The notes: generated by a model not told the origin, from the sequence alone. DNA of 64,000 nucleotides from Rhizobium sp. Leaf306 (GCF_001423425.1 NZ_LMNX01000001.1:82970-146969); one strand, 5' to 3'; shown: positions 28,527 to 38,976, counted from the first letter of the stretch. Program-made: numbers and translations.

Positions 28527-31500
28527 TTAAAGCCTGATCAAATCCAGCCGCTCTCCGAGTTCGCGCTGCGCCGTTTCCACCAGGCTGAGCTGGTGGGTGA
28601 ACAGCACCGTCTGGAACTTGTCGCCGGCAGCAGCCAGTGTGCGGATGCCGGCAGCGGTGCGTTCGTCGTCGAATGTCTGGAAGATGTCGTCGAGGATCAG
28701 CGGTGCCGGTTCGTTGCGGCTGCAGTAATCCTCGAGGAACGCCAGACGCAGCGCCAGATAGAGCTGGTCGCCGGTCCCTTCGCTGAGGCCCGATAGCGGA
28801 ACCTGCTCACCGGTGTTTCGCTCGACAGCCAGCTGCAGCTCGTCCTTTTCGTCATAGAGCTGCACCAGCTTCGCAAACCGTCCACCGGTGAGATCCGCAA
28901 ATACCTTGCCGGCCCGCTGCATGACCGGATCGGCCTGCTGCTCGCGATAGGTTTCCATCGAGGACGATAGAAGGCTGGCCGCGAGCTTCAGCACCACCCA
29001 CCGCCGCGCAAGGTCCCTCGCCTCGGTTTCGGCCGCGTGCTTCTGGAACACCGCGCGCTCGGCACCGATGCCGCTTTCCAGTTCGCGGCGACGGCGGGCA
29101 TTGTCGGCCTCGGCGGTCCTCAAAGTCGAGATACGGTCGATCTGCCTGCTATCGGCGCTTTCCAGCTGTTCGATCTCAAGACCTGCCGTCACCTTGTCGA
29201 AATCGACCAGCGCTGAGCGCACTGCCGCTTCATCGTCACCATCAGCGTGCTCGTTGAAACGGGAGCGGCACTGCAGAAGCTGTCCGTTCAGCCGGCTTCG
29301 CTGGCGCAATTCTTCCAGCACCTGTTCGAGGTCGGCGACGTCTCGCGAGGCGGATGTGGCAAGCGAAGCGAGCTCGTCCTGCAGGGTTTTTTCCCGCGTG
29401 GCATAGCGCTCCAGGGCGAGCGTCGCGCGTTCGAGGTCAGCCGACATCGCTGCCTTGTGCTTGGCGGCGGCATTGGCATCCATTGCCCGATCGTTAAGGA
29501 GACCGGCCGCGACGTCTGCCGGCACAGTGATCAGGTCGGGTGCCACCTTGGTGCAGAGGCTGCGGATCTCTTCGTCGAAGGTTTCCATGTCGCGCTGCAT
29601 GCCGCGCACACGGCGGCGGCGGTTTTCGCGCTCGGCCAGAATATCCGGCACGCTGCGCCAGACATCGAGCGCTGCCGCTGCCATGTCGACCGTCGCCTCA
29701 TCCGGCAGGCCGGCCATGGTCGCAGCGTTGGAGAATGCGGCCCGCCAGCTATCGACCTCACGACGAAGAACGGTCTCGCGCTCTTCGAGGCGTTGCAGCG
29801 CATCGACAGCGGAATGGCGCTTGCCCTCCAGCGAGCGGCTTTCCGTCCAGCGTTCCGCTATCTCCGCCAGTCTGCGGTCGAGAGCGCGCGCCAGGGCCGC
29901 AGGCGGCAAGGCGGTTGCGGCAAGCCCGATCGCGTCCGCAAGACCGACCAGCACCGGCTTCAATCGCTCTTCCTTCAGCCGCGCGGTCTGCAGCGCGTCG
30001 CTTGCATCCTTCAGCGCATCGACCTGATGCGACAGGGCTTCGACGCCGCGGCGCCATTCGAGCATGCGCTCCGGCGATAGCGGCGAGACGGGCACCGAGC
30101 GGAACAGGTCCTCGAATTCTGTGATCGCATCCGACAGCGCGATATCGCTTTCGCGCGCTTCGGCGCGGGCGTTCGTCAACTGCTGCTCGATCTCGTGCTG
30201 GCGCAGGCTGAGCTGCGCGTGGCGGGAAACGCGCTCGGCGTCTGTCAGGGCAGCGTCAGCCAGTTCGTCAGCGTTCTGCACGGCCTTCTGGACATCGGCT
30301 AGCTGACCCGCTGATGGCTTTGCTCCGAGCGCGGCAAGACCCGCGTCGCGCTGTTTCCGGGCTTCAACAAGATCGGCACGCGAAACGATGCGGCCCTGCC
30401 CTTCCAGCGCCGCCATCTGATCCGCCACGGTCTTGGCGTCTGCCTTCACCGTCGTCAGCGTCTGGGTGATCCTCGCATGCACGGCGCGTGCATCGTCGAT
30501 CAGCTTGCGGTGGCTGCTGAGCGCTGCGAGATCCGGCAGCGGGCTCGCAAGCAGGGCGTCGATGTCCTTGACCGGCGGATCGAGCCTTGCAACGGCGGCG
30601 GCAAGATCGCTCTCTGCCCGTGTGGCCCGGACCTGCAGGTTTTCGATGCCTGCGAGATCACTGAGTTCGGGGCGCAGCGCCGTGAGCTGCTCGGCCCATG
30701 GTTTCGGATCGATCAGGCGGCTGTCCGGATTGGCTTCATCCAGACGCCGCAGCGCCTCGCGCTCTTCTTCCAGACGGAGATGCAGCTGTTTGAGGCTGCG
30801 GTCGAGTTCGCTGCCTTCGTCGAGCAGCGTTTTCAGCCGCACCAGATCGGCATCGGCAGGCTGGTGGCGTTCAAGGTCATCGGTCCTGACAAGACCCAGC
30901 CTGCGCCCCAGCTGCACCAGCCGGGTGTCGAAATCCTCGACCTCGCCGCGAACCCTTGCGATATCCTCGCGGGCTTTCAGATAGATGCCCTTGTCGGCGT
31001 GGCGGGCGAGAATGCTCCCGGCAGCGGCGATCAGCGCGTCGTCGACATGGAGAGCGGCGATCTCGTCGCCCAGCCGCGAGACTTCGGTTTGCGCCGCCCG
31101 ATGCGCGTCGTCGTTGCGCCGCGCATCGTCCAGCGCCCGCGCAAGTGCGTCCTCGAAGCCAGGCGGCAGCGAGCCCAGCGACTGATATTGCGCCAGTTGG
31201 TCCTGCTCGCGATCGATTTCGCGCAGCACCGGCTCCAGCCGCATCAGTTTGCGCAGCCGCTCCAGCGTCTGCTTGGTGGTTTCGCGCTCGGTCTTGATGG
31301 TGGCGAGTTCCGCTTCCAGCTCGGCCTGTTCGGCCAGTAGCTTCTTCCAATCGCCGGACTTCAGCTCGTTGTCGCGCTCGGCCTTGCGCGCCTCGTCATG
31401 GCTGTCGAGCACCTGGTAAAACAACCGGTCCTTGGAGCGGCGCGACGCGTAGATGGTGTCGGCCTCGGCATCGAAGCTCTTGCGCAGGTCGGAGAGGCCG

Positions 31501-31970
31501 GTAAGGCCCGACGCTGCGGAAAACAGCAGGCTGCCGATCTCGCCGCCGCTTTTCAGCATGCTCTGGCCGCCAGCCCGCAGCGAAGCCGAATCAAGACCGA
31601 AGGCGCGTTGAAACACATCGCGGTTCAGCGTGCCGAGAAAGGGTGCCAGCGCATCTTCGGGCAGCGCCTCTTCCGCCTCGCTTGCCGCGAGCAGCGTGTT
31701 CTTGCGGCCGCGACGACGGCGAAAGCCCAGCTTGCTACCATCGCGCGTCTCGATTTCAGCGCCAACCCTAAGTGCGGTTGCGTCATGCAGAAAACTGTAT
31801 TCGGCAGCGGTCGGAAAGCCGAACAGCAGATCCGAGATCGCCGACAGCGCCGAAGACTTTCCGGCTTCGTTCGGACCATAGATGACATGCAGCTGCGCAT
31901 CCGGGCGGAACGCAAGCGCGCGGTCGGTAAGCGCGCCGTAGCGCAGGATGTCGAGACGGGTAAAACGCAT
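28527..31970 (-). CDS. SbcC/YhaN-like AAA ATPase with long coiled coils
   Basis: A 1147-residue Rad50/SMC-like ATPase of the YhaN type. Walker A (YGPNEAGKSS) is near residue 35. The ABC signature (LSEGTGDQLYLALRLAF) and Walker B (PLILDDIF) are at the C-terminus with a following HQ switch (FTHQLSL). The middle, about residues 170-1000, is heptad-rich coiled coil. No CxxC zinc hook is evident in it. It forms an operon with the nuclease at 31975, four bases apart. The expected role is ATP-driven control of nuclease activity in DNA repair; the YhaN branch is much less studied than SbcC. Confidence 0.88.
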   Translation of the reverse strand: MRFTRLDILRYGALTDRALAFRPDAQLHVIYGPNEAGKSSALSAISDLLFGFPTAAEYSFLHDATALRVGAEIETRDGSKLGFRRRRGRKNTLLAASEAEEALPEDALAPFLGTLNRDVFQRAFGLDSASLRAGGQSMLKSGGEIGSLLFSAASGLTGLSDLRKSFDAEADTIYASRRSKDRLFYQVLDSHDEARKAERDNELKSGDWKKLLAEQAELEAELATIKTERETTKQTLERLRKLMRLEPVLREIDREQDQLAQYQSLGSLPPGFEDALARALDDARRNDDAHRAAQTEVSRLGDEIAALHVDDALIAAAGSILARHADKGIYLKAREDIARVRGEVEDFDTRLVQLGRRLGLVRTDDLERHQPADADLVRLKTLLDEGSELDRSLKQLHLRLEEEREALRRLDEANPDSRLIDPKPWAEQLTALRPELSDLAGIENLQVRATRAESDLAAAVARLDPPVKDIDALLASPLPDLAALSSHRKLIDDARAVHARITQTLTTVKADAKTVADQMAALEGQGRIVSRADLVEARKQRDAGLAALGAKPSAGQLADVQKAVQNADELADAALTDAERVSRHAQLSLRQHEIEQQLTNARAEARESDIALSDAITEFEDLFRSVPVSPLSPERMLEWRRGVEALSHQVDALKDASDALQTARLKEERLKPVLVGLADAIGLAATALPPAALARALDRRLAEIAERWTESRSLEGKRHSAVDALQRLEERETVLRREVDSWRAAFSNAATMAGLPDEATVDMAAAALDVWRSVPDILAERENRRRRVRGMQRDMETFDEEIRSLCTKVAPDLITVPADVAAGLLNDRAMDANAAAKHKAAMSADLERATLALERYATREKTLQDELASLATSASRDVADLEQVLEELRQRSRLNGQLLQCRSRFNEHADGDDEAAVRSALVDFDKVTAGLEIEQLESADSRQIDRISTLRTAEADNARRRRELESGIGAERAVFQKHAAETEARDLARRWVVLKLAASLLSSSMETYREQQADPVMQRAGKVFADLTGGRFAKLVQLYDEKDELQLAVERNTGEQVPLSGLSEGTGDQLYLALRLAFLEDYCSRNEPAPLILDDIFQTFDDERTAAGIRTLAAAGDKFQTVLFTHQLSLVETAQRELGERLDLIRL

Positions 31971-31974
31971 GTGA

Positions 31975-33210
31975 CTACCCTACCCTTGCCGCGCGCGACA
32001 GAAGCAGCTCGCGCGCCTCTGCCAACAGTGCTGCCGCATCATCGCCAAGCGCCAGGTCGCCGGCGCCGATGCCGCCCGGCAGACGCGCGGCGATCTCGGC
32101 AATCCGGGCCTCGGCTTCGCTGACCAGAAGCGGCGAGAACTCCGCGGTCGGCAGCAGGCCTTCGAGCCCGAGCAGATCGGTCGATTTCCCCGTCGATGCG
32201 ACCTCGGCTTCGAGTTTTACTTCCAGCTTTTCCAGCCAGATATCCTCATGGCCGCGATGGCAGGCGGCCTGGACTTCATCGCGAAAATCGGCCGCTCTTG
32301 CCAGGATCTCGTTGCGGAAGCGACTGCGGCCACTGATGCGGATGCGCAGCGCAAGCGGGCGGCTTTCCATGGCATCGATCACAGAACCAAGCAGGTCTTC
32401 CAGCCGCCGCAGGATCGCCGCCGGTGTTTCATCCGGCTCGACGAGAACGGCCAGCTCGGCAAACCTTGCGCTGTCGGTCACGATACGCTCGTAGGCGATG
32501 CGCCCGTCCTCGACGGTCACGAGCACGGCGCCCTTTGCCCCCTGCTCGCGGATCGACCGTCCCTGAAGGTTTCCGGGGAACACGACGAGCGGGTCTTCGG
32601 CGACGATTTCGAAATCGTGGACATGGCCGAGCGCCCAGTAATCGTAGCCTCGCGATCGCAGGTCTTCGACGGAACAGGGCGCGTAGGCTGCGTGCGGCTC
32701 GCGGCCAGTCAGCGACGTGTGCAGCACGCCGATGTTGAACCAGCCCGGCTCCGGCTTCGGATAGGCAAGCGCCAGGTTTTCATTGGCAGAGCGCTCGGCG
32801 AAACCCTGGCCGTGCAGCGCGACCTTTAGGTGATCCAGCTTGAACGTACCGGGCTTTGCCGTCGGGAATTCGCTGACATTCTTTGGTAGCGTAATTGTCT
32901 TGGTGATGACGCTTTCGGCGTCGTGATTGCCCTTCAGCAGAAAGACCGGAATGCCGGCGCGTTCCAGCCGGGCGACTTCGCGGTTGAAGAACAGGCCGAT
33001 CTTGTTGTCTTTCCAGTCGCCGTCATAGACATCGCCCGCAACGATGAAGAAGTCGACCTTGCGCTCCACCGCCTCGTCCACCAGGCCTGAAAACGCCTTG
33101 CGGCTGGCCTCGATGAAGATATCGGCAAGCTCGACATCCTTCAGCGCCAGGCCCTGAAAGGGACTGCCAAGATGCAGATCGGCGGCATGGATGAAGCGGA
33201 ATGAGGTCAT
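31975..33210 (-). CDS. SbcD/YhaO-like metallophosphoesterase (DNA repair nuclease)
   Basis: A 411-residue Mre11/SbcD-class phosphoesterase. The phosphodiesterase motifs are FIHAADLHLGSP, VAGDVYDG, LKGNHD and YWALGHVHDF. The C-terminal part from about residue 260 is the capping or ATPase-contact region. Together with the ATPase encoded directly downstream it should make an end-processing exonuclease/endonuclease complex. It starts MTSFRFIHAAD and is the first gene of the pair. The likely promoter lies in the short gap before the terminator at 33269. Confidence 0.9.
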   Translation of the reverse strand: MTSFRFIHAADLHLGSPFQGLALKDVELADIFIEASRKAFSGLVDEAVERKVDFFIVAGDVYDGDWKDNKIGLFFNREVARLERAGIPVFLLKGNHDAESVITKTITLPKNVSEFPTAKPGTFKLDHLKVALHGQGFAERSANENLALAYPKPEPGWFNIGVLHTSLTGREPHAAYAPCSVEDLRSRGYDYWALGHVHDFEIVAEDPLVVFPGNLQGRSIREQGAKGAVLVTVEDGRIAYERIVTDSARFAELAVLVEPDETPAAILRRLEDLLGSVIDAMESRPLALRIRISGRSRFRNEILARAADFRDEVQAACHRGHEDIWLEKLEVKLEAEVASTGKSTDLLGLEGLLPTAEFSPLLVSEAEARIAEIAARLPGGIGAGDLALGDDAAALLAEARELLLSRAARVG

Positions 33211-33268
33211 CGACTCGGCTGCTGGAACACATCGGGAACGACAGACTTAAGTCACGCATCGGCAATAA

Positions 33269-33300
33269 AAAAGGCCGGGTGCGGAAACACCCGGCCTTTT
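33269..33300 (-). terminator. Intrinsic terminator of the phytase-like gene
   Basis: A 13-bp perfect stem (AAAAGGCCGGGTG with its complement) encloses a six-base loop, and runs of A and T on the two sides give U-tracts on both strands. It lies just after the stop of the minus-strand gene at 33317. It also protects that gene and the divergent side from read-through. Confidence 0.88.
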
Positions 33301-33316
33301 CCTGTTGATGAACGGT

Positions 33317-35506
33317 CTAGTTGGTCGCCTTGATCTCAACCGGGAAGAACAGCGTCTCGCCGGAACTGTTATCGACGCCGTCATTGTCGGTGATGGCGAA
33401 GGCCTTGCCGGACTTGTCGAAGGCGAAACCTTCGAGCTTGTCGACCACGTATCCGTTGGTGGCGTTCTTCAGGTCGGGCAGGAAGTCGTGAACTTCCTGC
33501 TTGGTGACGAGCGGCAGCTCTCCGCCAAGCTTTGCGGGCTTCAGATCGGCGATTGCCACACGGTAGAGCTTCTTGAGCTTTGCGTTGTCGCCGATCAGGT
33601 TGTCGCGCTCGATGATGTAGAGGTAGTCACCGCGGGCGGTGATTTCCGACAGGCCGACCCAGCCTTTTTCGGTCTTTTCGAGCGGGTAGCGAACGGCGGC
33701 CCATTCCTTGGACTTCGGCTTGTACGACAGAAGCTTCACCTGGCCCTTCGGATCGTCCTTCCATTCGCGCTGGATTGCCATCCAGAGTGTCAGGTCGTCG
33801 CCCGAACCCGTTGTGGTGATGCCTTCGAGACCGAAGCGGGTTTCACCTGCCAGAAGTTCTGCCGGCAGCGCGATCTCGGACTTGATCTCACCCTTGGCGC
33901 TGACGTTGTAGATGCCGTGACCGACGAACTTGGCACTGTCGCCTTCGGAAGCGAGCCAGAAGCCGCCCTTGCCGTCGAGCGCGATACCTTCGATATCGAG
34001 CTTCTGGGCCGGCTGACCGTTGCGGGTCACACGCACCACGCTGGTGATTTCCGCCGGCTTCTTGGTGGCGTCGATGGTGAAGATCGAGGGCTGCATGGCA
34101 TAGACGCTATCGCTGACTGCATAGAGAATGCCGTCCTTTTCCGCATCACCGACGAGGCCCGACATGGCACCCCAGCCGAGCGGCTTGCCGTCGACATCCT
34201 TGGAGACGAGCATCGGATAGGCCTTTGCGCCTTCGCCAAGCTCGTAGATCATGACATGCGAGCGGGCACCGCCGTCTTCGCCGAGATCGGCTTCGTTGGC
34301 GGAGGCGAGCAGGTTGCGGCCGGGAATGGCGACAGCGCCTTCAGGCGAGATGCCTGAGGGCAGAAGCTGCACCAGTTCCGGTTCCGCACCGGTATCCTTG
34401 TAGACCGCGATCATCGAACCGCGTTCCGACAGGACGAAGAAATATTTCTGACCGTTGAAAGTCGCAGCTTCCAGGCCTTCCGGCTCGATGCCCTTGTTCT
34501 TGGCACGCTTTTCCGGGAAGTGTCCGACGCGGGCGACAGCATATTCGAGCGACGTGCCGGCGTCATAGAGAACCTTGCCGGTACGATCGAAAATGGTGAA
34601 ACCGCGCGAGCCGCCCTTGTAATCACCTTCGTTGGCGACAACGAAACGATCGGTACCGAGCCACTTTACCGCATCCGGTTCGCGCGGAATGGCCGTGAGC
34701 TTGCCGGAGAAGGTCAGTGCGCCGTCGGTCTTGATGTCAACGCCGTCGAGATCAACCGTGCCGGCCGTGAAATGGCCGGTGACCTTTGCGGTCTTGCTGT
34801 CGACGATGACGATGTGGTTGTTTTCCTGCAGCGTCACGACGATTTCGCCGTTGGCGTTGATATTGACGAATTCCGGCTCAGGATCCTCAGGAGCGACAGT
34901 GGACAGTCCCGTCAGGTCGACGTGACGGATGCTATCGCAAACCGGCACGCCATTGTTCAGGGTGACGATCTGCAATTCACCAGCCGGCAGCTGCGGAAGA
35001 GCGCCGTCGTTGAGCTTTTCGTCGCGCTGGTTCTCGATGGCAATGGCCGCAAACGTGCCATCCGGCGAGATGACGACCGAGTCCGGCTGGCCGCCGAGAT
35101 CGCAGGTGGCCTCGATCTTGCGAGAGGCGATATCGACCACCCCGAGCTGGCCTGCGGGCTTGGTGAGGTCCTTGGTCCGGTCGATGGTGACGAGAACCTT
35201 CGCACCAACTGCGGCGACCGAGTTCGGCTCGCCATCGATCTTGACCGATCCGCCTGCCTTAGGGGCCTTCGCGTCGGTGATGTCGATAAAGCCAATCGTG
35301 CCGCCCGGCGCATCGGAATAGATGAGCGTGTTGCCGTCGGCGGTGGCCGTGATGATTTCCGACGAGGTCGCCTTGTCCTCGCCCTTGGGCAGGTTCTGGG
35401 CGACCGGGAAGGATGCAATGCGGTTGAAGACTTGCTCGGCGCCGGCAGGAGCTGCAACGGAGCCGAGGAGGAGCGCGGTCAAAGCGGCGCGTGTCGAGAA
35501 TGTCAT
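33317..35506 (-). CDS. Exported phytase-like (esterase-like) beta-propeller protein
   Basis: A 729-residue secreted protein with signal peptide MTFSTRAALTALLLGSVAAPAGA. The first half (to about residue 380) has repeated blades of a YncE-like propeller, such as PDSVVISPDGTFAAIAIENQ. The second half resembles the phytase-like domain seen in rhizobial secreted proteins (LDIEGIALDGKGGFWLASEGD, FGLEGITTTG, DKLEGFAFDKSG). The start was set by GGAGG six bases upstream; the frame is open 35 codons further but without sense. A consensus Pho box lies 43 bases before the ATG, so expression should rise under phosphate starvation. The probable role is hydrolysis of organic phosphate; the actual substrate is unknown. 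Confidence 0.82.
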   Translation of the reverse strand: MTFSTRAALTALLLGSVAAPAGAEQVFNRIASFPVAQNLPKGEDKATSSEIITATADGNTLIYSDAPGGTIGFIDITDAKAPKAGGSVKIDGEPNSVAAVGAKVLVTIDRTKDLTKPAGQLGVVDIASRKIEATCDLGGQPDSVVISPDGTFAAIAIENQRDEKLNDGALPQLPAGELQIVTLNNGVPVCDSIRHVDLTGLSTVAPEDPEPEFVNINANGEIVVTLQENNHIVIVDSKTAKVTGHFTAGTVDLDGVDIKTDGALTFSGKLTAIPREPDAVKWLGTDRFVVANEGDYKGGSRGFTIFDRTGKVLYDAGTSLEYAVARVGHFPEKRAKNKGIEPEGLEAATFNGQKYFFVLSERGSMIAVYKDTGAEPELVQLLPSGISPEGAVAIPGRNLLASANEADLGEDGGARSHVMIYELGEGAKAYPMLVSKDVDGKPLGWGAMSGLVGDAEKDGILYAVSDSVYAMQPSIFTIDATKKPAEITSVVRVTRNGQPAQKLDIEGIALDGKGGFWLASEGDSAKFVGHGIYNVSAKGEIKSEIALPAELLAGETRFGLEGITTTGSGDDLTLWMAIQREWKDDPKGQVKLLSYKPKSKEWAAVRYPLEKTEKGWVGLSEITARGDYLYIIERDNLIGDNAKLKKLYRVAIADLKPAKLGGELPLVTKQEVHDFLPDLKNATNGYVVDKLEGFAFDKSGKAFAITDNDGVDNSSGETLFFPVEIKATN

Positions 35507-35549
35507 GGGAAGCCTCCGTGAAACTACACTCGGCTTGTGCTGCACTGTC

Positions 35550-35567
35550 ATGACAGGCGGATGACAG
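35550..35567 (-). promoter_or_regulatory. Pho box (PhoB-binding site)
   Basis: On the minus strand CTGTCAT, four bases, then CTGTCAT: both 7-bp repeats match the PhoB consensus exactly and are in the correct 11-base register. The site lies 43 bases upstream of the phytase-like start codon, in the orientation for activation of that gene. Confidence 0.88.
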
Positions 35568-35629
35568 TTTGGGACGCAGAAAGAACGGACCTGCGGATAA
35601 GGCTCGAACACGCTTTCCGTTCAACGAAA

Positions 35630-35653
35630 AAGGCCCGGTTTTCACCGGGCCTT
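35630..35653 (-). terminator. Terminator of hupB
   Basis: A 10-bp perfect stem (AAGGCCCGGT and complement) with a four-base loop, followed on the minus strand by a run of five T. It lies 45 bases after the hupB stop codon. Confidence 0.85.
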
Positions 35654-35697
35654 CTCAACGCTTTGCATCACGGCGGCAGGCCGCCAGATGCTTTCGA

Positions 35698-35973
35698 TCA
35701 GCTGTTAACAGCTTCCTTGAGACCCTTGCCGGCCGAGAACTTCGGAACGTTGCGAGCCGGGATATCGACTTCAGCGCCCGTGGACGGGTTGCGGCCCTTG
35801 GATGCTTCGCGACGCGAAACGGAGAAGCTGCCGAAGCCAGCGAGGCGGATGTCGCCACCATTCTTCAGTTCGGCCTGGACAGTCTCGAAAACGGCATCGA
35901 CTGCAGAGGCGGCATCAGCCTTGGAGAGGCCGGCTTTTTCGGCCACTGCGGACACCAGTTCGGTCTTGTTCAT
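35698..35973 (-). CDS. hupB: DNA-binding protein HU
   Basis: A 91-residue nucleoid-associated HU-family protein that bends and compacts DNA as a dimer. The N-terminal helices (MNKTELVSAVAEKAGLSKAD) and the beta-arm segment (GRNPSTGAEVDIPARNVPKF) with the intercalating Arg-Asn-Pro tip are intact. It lies downstream of lon in the same orientation, an arrangement common in proteobacteria, but a terminator between them (36103) indicates separate transcription. Confidence 0.97.
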   Translation of the reverse strand: MNKTELVSAVAEKAGLSKADAASAVDAVFETVQAELKNGGDIRLAGFGSFSVSRREASKGRNPSTGAEVDIPARNVPKFSAGKGLKEAVNS

Positions 35974-36102
35974 ATTTCCACCCTTTCAACGGTTTTGGAA
36001 CGACTCATTTGGTCGGCGCCGACAATAGTTTTGCGTCGGCACTTGGCAACCCAAAGGCTCCGAAAAAGCCTGAAAAACAAGGGGTCTTGGGCATTTTTCA
36101 CA

Positions 36103-36130
36103 AAAAAAGCCGGCTTTCGCCGGCTTTTTT
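36103..36130 (-). terminator. Terminator of lon
   Basis: An 11-bp stem (AAAAAAGCCGG with its complement) around a six-base loop, with seven A on the left side giving a U-tract on the minus strand. It sits about 30 bases after the lon stop and can work in both directions. Confidence 0.88.
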
Positions 36131-36159
36131 ATCAGTTCGTGGCGGCTTCAAGGCACCGC

Positions 36160-38580
36160 TTAGTGAGCGATCGTTGTCGACGAGTCGTCGGCACCGTCAA
36201 CCGTCGCAATGACCGGTGTCTCCACCGTGCCATCCCACTCGATCGGTTCGGGAAGGCGAACCAAAGCGTGCTTGATCACCTCGCCCATACGCGACACCGG
36301 GATGATCTCCATGCCGTTTTTCACGTTGTCCGGAATGTCCGCGAGGTCCTTCGCGTTCTCCTCCGGGATCAGCACAACCTTGATGTTGCCGCGCAGAGCC
36401 GCAAGGAGTTTTTCCTTGAGACCACCGATCGGCAGCACCCGGCCGCGCAACGTGATTTCGCCGGTCATGGCGACATCCTTGCGTACAGGAATGCCGGTCA
36501 TGATCGAAACGATCGCGGTTGCCATGCCCACACCGGCCGACGGACCGTCCTTCGGCGTCGCACCCTCCGGCACGTGCACGTGGATATCCGACTTGTCGAA
36601 GCGCGGCGGCTCGATGCCGAAATCGACGGCACGGGAGCGGACATAGGATGCCGCAGCCGAAATCGATTCCTTCATCACGTCCTTGAGGTTGCCGGTGACG
36701 GTCATGCGACCCTTGCCCGGCATCATGACGCCTTCGATGGTGAGAAGCTCACCGCCGACTTCTGTCCAGGCAAGACCCGTGACGACGCCGACCTGATCCT
36801 CACCCTCGGCTTCGCCGTGACGGAAACGCGGAACGCCAAGGTAATCCGAAATGTTGGCAGCGGTAACCGCAACCGACTTCGTCTTGCCCTTGATGATCTC
36901 GGTCACGGCCTTGCGGGCGAGCTTCATCAGCTCGCGCTCGAAGGAGCGAACGCCGGCTTCGCGCGTGTACTGCTGGCTGATCGCCATCAGGGCATCGTCC
37001 GACACCGAGAATTCTTTCGGCTGCAGCGCATGGTCCCGGATAGCCTTCGGCAGAAGGTGACGCTTGGCAATCTCGCGCTTCTCATCCTCGGTGTACCCGG
37101 CGATGCGGATCACTTCCATGCGGTCCATCAGGGGACCTGGGATGTTCAGCGTGTTCGCCGTGGTGATGAACATCACGTCGGACAGATCGTATTCGACCTC
37201 AAGGTAGTGGTCCATGAAGGTCGAGTTCTGCGCCGGATCGAGCACTTCGAGCAGGGCCGACGACGGATCTCCGCGGAAGTCCGAGCCCATCTTGTCGATT
37301 TCGTCGAGCAGGAAGAGCGGGTTGGACTTCTTCGCCTTCTTCATCGACTGGATGACCTTGCCGGGCATCGAGCCGATGTAGGTGCGGCGGTGACCACGGA
37401 TTTCGGCTTCGTCACGAACGCCACCGAGTGCCATGCGCACGTACTCGCGGCCGGTCGCCTTGGCGATCGACTGGGCAAGAGACGTCTTGCCGACGCCCGG
37501 AGGACCCACGAGGCAGAGGATCGGGCCCTTGAGCTTGGTGGCGCGGGCCTGCACGGCGAGATACTCGACGATGCGTTCCTTGACCTTGTCGAGACCGAAG
37601 TGATCCAGTTCGAGGACCTTTTCAGCCGCGTTAAGATCGGTCTTGATCTTCGACTTCTTGGACCACGGAATACCAAGCAGCCAGTCGAGATAGTTGCGCA
37701 CGACGGTGGCTTCCGCCGACATCGGGCTCATCTGCTTCAGCTTCTTCAGCTCGGCGTCGGCCTTTTCCTTGGCTTCCTTGGAAAGCTTGGTCTTGCCGAT
37801 GCGCTCTTCCAGTTCGGCCATCTCGTCACGGCCTTCGTCGCCGTCGCCGAGTTCCTTCTGGATCGCCTTCATCTGCTCGTTGAGGTAATACTCGCGCTGG
37901 GTTTTTTCCATCTGGCGCTTGACGCGCGAGCGGATGCGCTTCTCGACCTGGAGGACGGAGATTTCGCCTTCCATGAAGCCGAGGGCCTTTTCAAGCCGCA
38001 GCTTGATCGAGACCGTTTCGAGCATTTCCTGCTTCTCGGTGATCTTGATCGACAGGTGCGAGGCGACCGTGTCGGCCAGCTTCGAGTAGTCCTCGATCTG
38101 GCTCGCGGCGCCAACGACTTCCGGCGAGATCTTCTTGTTGAGCTTCACGTAGTTCTCGAATTCGGAAACCACGGAGCGCGACAGCGCTTCCACCTCGACG
38201 GCGTCCTCATCCGGCTCGGCCAGAATCTCTGCCTTGGCTTCGTAGAACTCTTCGCGATCGCTGTATTCGGAGATCTGGGCGCGTGCCTTGCCTTCGACCA
38301 GAACCTTGACGGTTCCGTCCGGGAGCTTCAGGAGCTGCAGCACATTGGCCACCGTGCCGACCTTGTAGATCTGCTCAGGCTCAGGATCGTCGTCGCTGGC
38401 ATTGATCTGGGTGACGAGCATGATCTGCTTGTCGGAACCCATGACCTCTTCAAGCGCCCGAATGGACTTTTCCCGTCCGACGAACAGCGGCACGATCATG
38501 TGCGGGAAGACCACAATGTCGCGCAGTGGCAGGACCGGATAGGTCTCAGCGCCGGATGCCGCAGACGTTGAATTCGTCAT
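36160..38580 (-). CDS. lon: ATP-dependent protease La
   Basis: An 806-residue LonA protease degrading misfolded and regulatory proteins in the cytosol. The N-terminal substrate domain spans about residues 12-205. The coiled linker ends near 300, and the AAA+ module has Walker A GPPGVGKT at 359-366 and Walker [11 protein letters not shown]. The C-terminal protease domain has the catalytic serine in [11 protein letters not shown] and the lysine downstream in GLKEKLLAA. The length is standard. A possible heat-shock promoter lies upstream, and a terminator follows. Confidence 0.98.
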   Translation of the reverse strand: MTNSTSAASGAETYPVLPLRDIVVFPHMIVPLFVGREKSIRALEEVMGSDKQIMLVTQINASDDDPEPEQIYKVGTVANVLQLLKLPDGTVKVLVEGKARAQISEYSDREEFYEAKAEILAEPDEDAVEVEALSRSVVSEFENYVKLNKKISPEVVGAASQIEDYSKLADTVASHLSIKITEKQEMLETVSIKLRLEKALGFMEGEISVLQVEKRIRSRVKRQMEKTQREYYLNEQMKAIQKELGDGDEGRDEMAELEERIGKTKLSKEAKEKADAELKKLKQMSPMSAEATVVRNYLDWLLGIPWSKKSKIKTDLNAAEKVLELDHFGLDKVKERIVEYLAVQARATKLKGPILCLVGPPGVGKTSLAQSIAKATGREYVRMALGGVRDEAEIRGHRRTYIGSMPGKVIQSMKKAKKSNPLFLLDEIDKMGSDFRGDPSSALLEVLDPAQNSTFMDHYLEVEYDLSDVMFITTANTLNIPGPLMDRMEVIRIAGYTEDEKREIAKRHLLPKAIRDHALQPKEFSVSDDALMAISQQYTREAGVRSFERELMKLARKAVTEIIKGKTKSVAVTAANISDYLGVPRFRHGEAEGEDQVGVVTGLAWTEVGGELLTIEGVMMPGKGRMTVTGNLKDVMKESISAAASYVRSRAVDFGIEPPRFDKSDIHVHVPEGATPKDGPSAGVGMATAIVSIMTGIPVRKDVAMTGEITLRGRVLPIGGLKEKLLAALRGNIKVVLIPEENAKDLADIPDNVKNGMEIIPVSRMGEVIKHALVRLPEPIEWDGTVETPVIATVDGADDSSTTIAH

Positions 38581-38646
38581 GTCATTTCCTTTCCATCGTC
38601 CCGTTGCCGGGATGGCTTGAGAAATTACCCAAGCACTTCACTCCCG

Positions 38647-38679
38647 CTAAAAGTGGAGTTTTCACAGATCGTTTTCAAG
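38647..38679 (-). promoter_or_regulatory. Candidate RpoH promoter of lon
   Basis: On the minus strand a perfect CTTGAA -35 is followed after 17 bases by CCACTTTTA, a partial match to the alphaproteobacterial RpoH -10 (CYTATNT). Control by RpoH is expected for lon, but the -10 is imperfect. Confidence 0.45.
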
Positions 38680-38976
38680 CCTTGCAAGGTCGCTGCACTG
38701 CACCTTGTGCAACCAGCCGTCAGACAAAGCGCCCACGCATAACGCCTTACGCAAAATGTCAGCTCTTCAGCACGGACGCGCCACCGTCCTTGCCGACAAA
38801 CCTTTTCGAGACGAGGTCCGAAATCAACGGCACACGCACAAAAGGTGCGAAGCAGCCGGAACGGAAAGGTTCATCCCTGACCCTGTCTAAATCAAGCGGA
38901 TTATCTTGCAACTCTTTGCAGTGCAAAAAACGTGTAATACGGCCTAAAACAATAGCCGAGGCTAAAACGAAAAAGA

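Noticed and set aside
35569..38571. Plus-strand open frame of about 1000 codons opposite hupB and lon
   Set aside because: It mirrors the codon structure of lon, is rich in His, Arg, Asp and Gly as antisense frames of GC-rich genes are, and has no domain.
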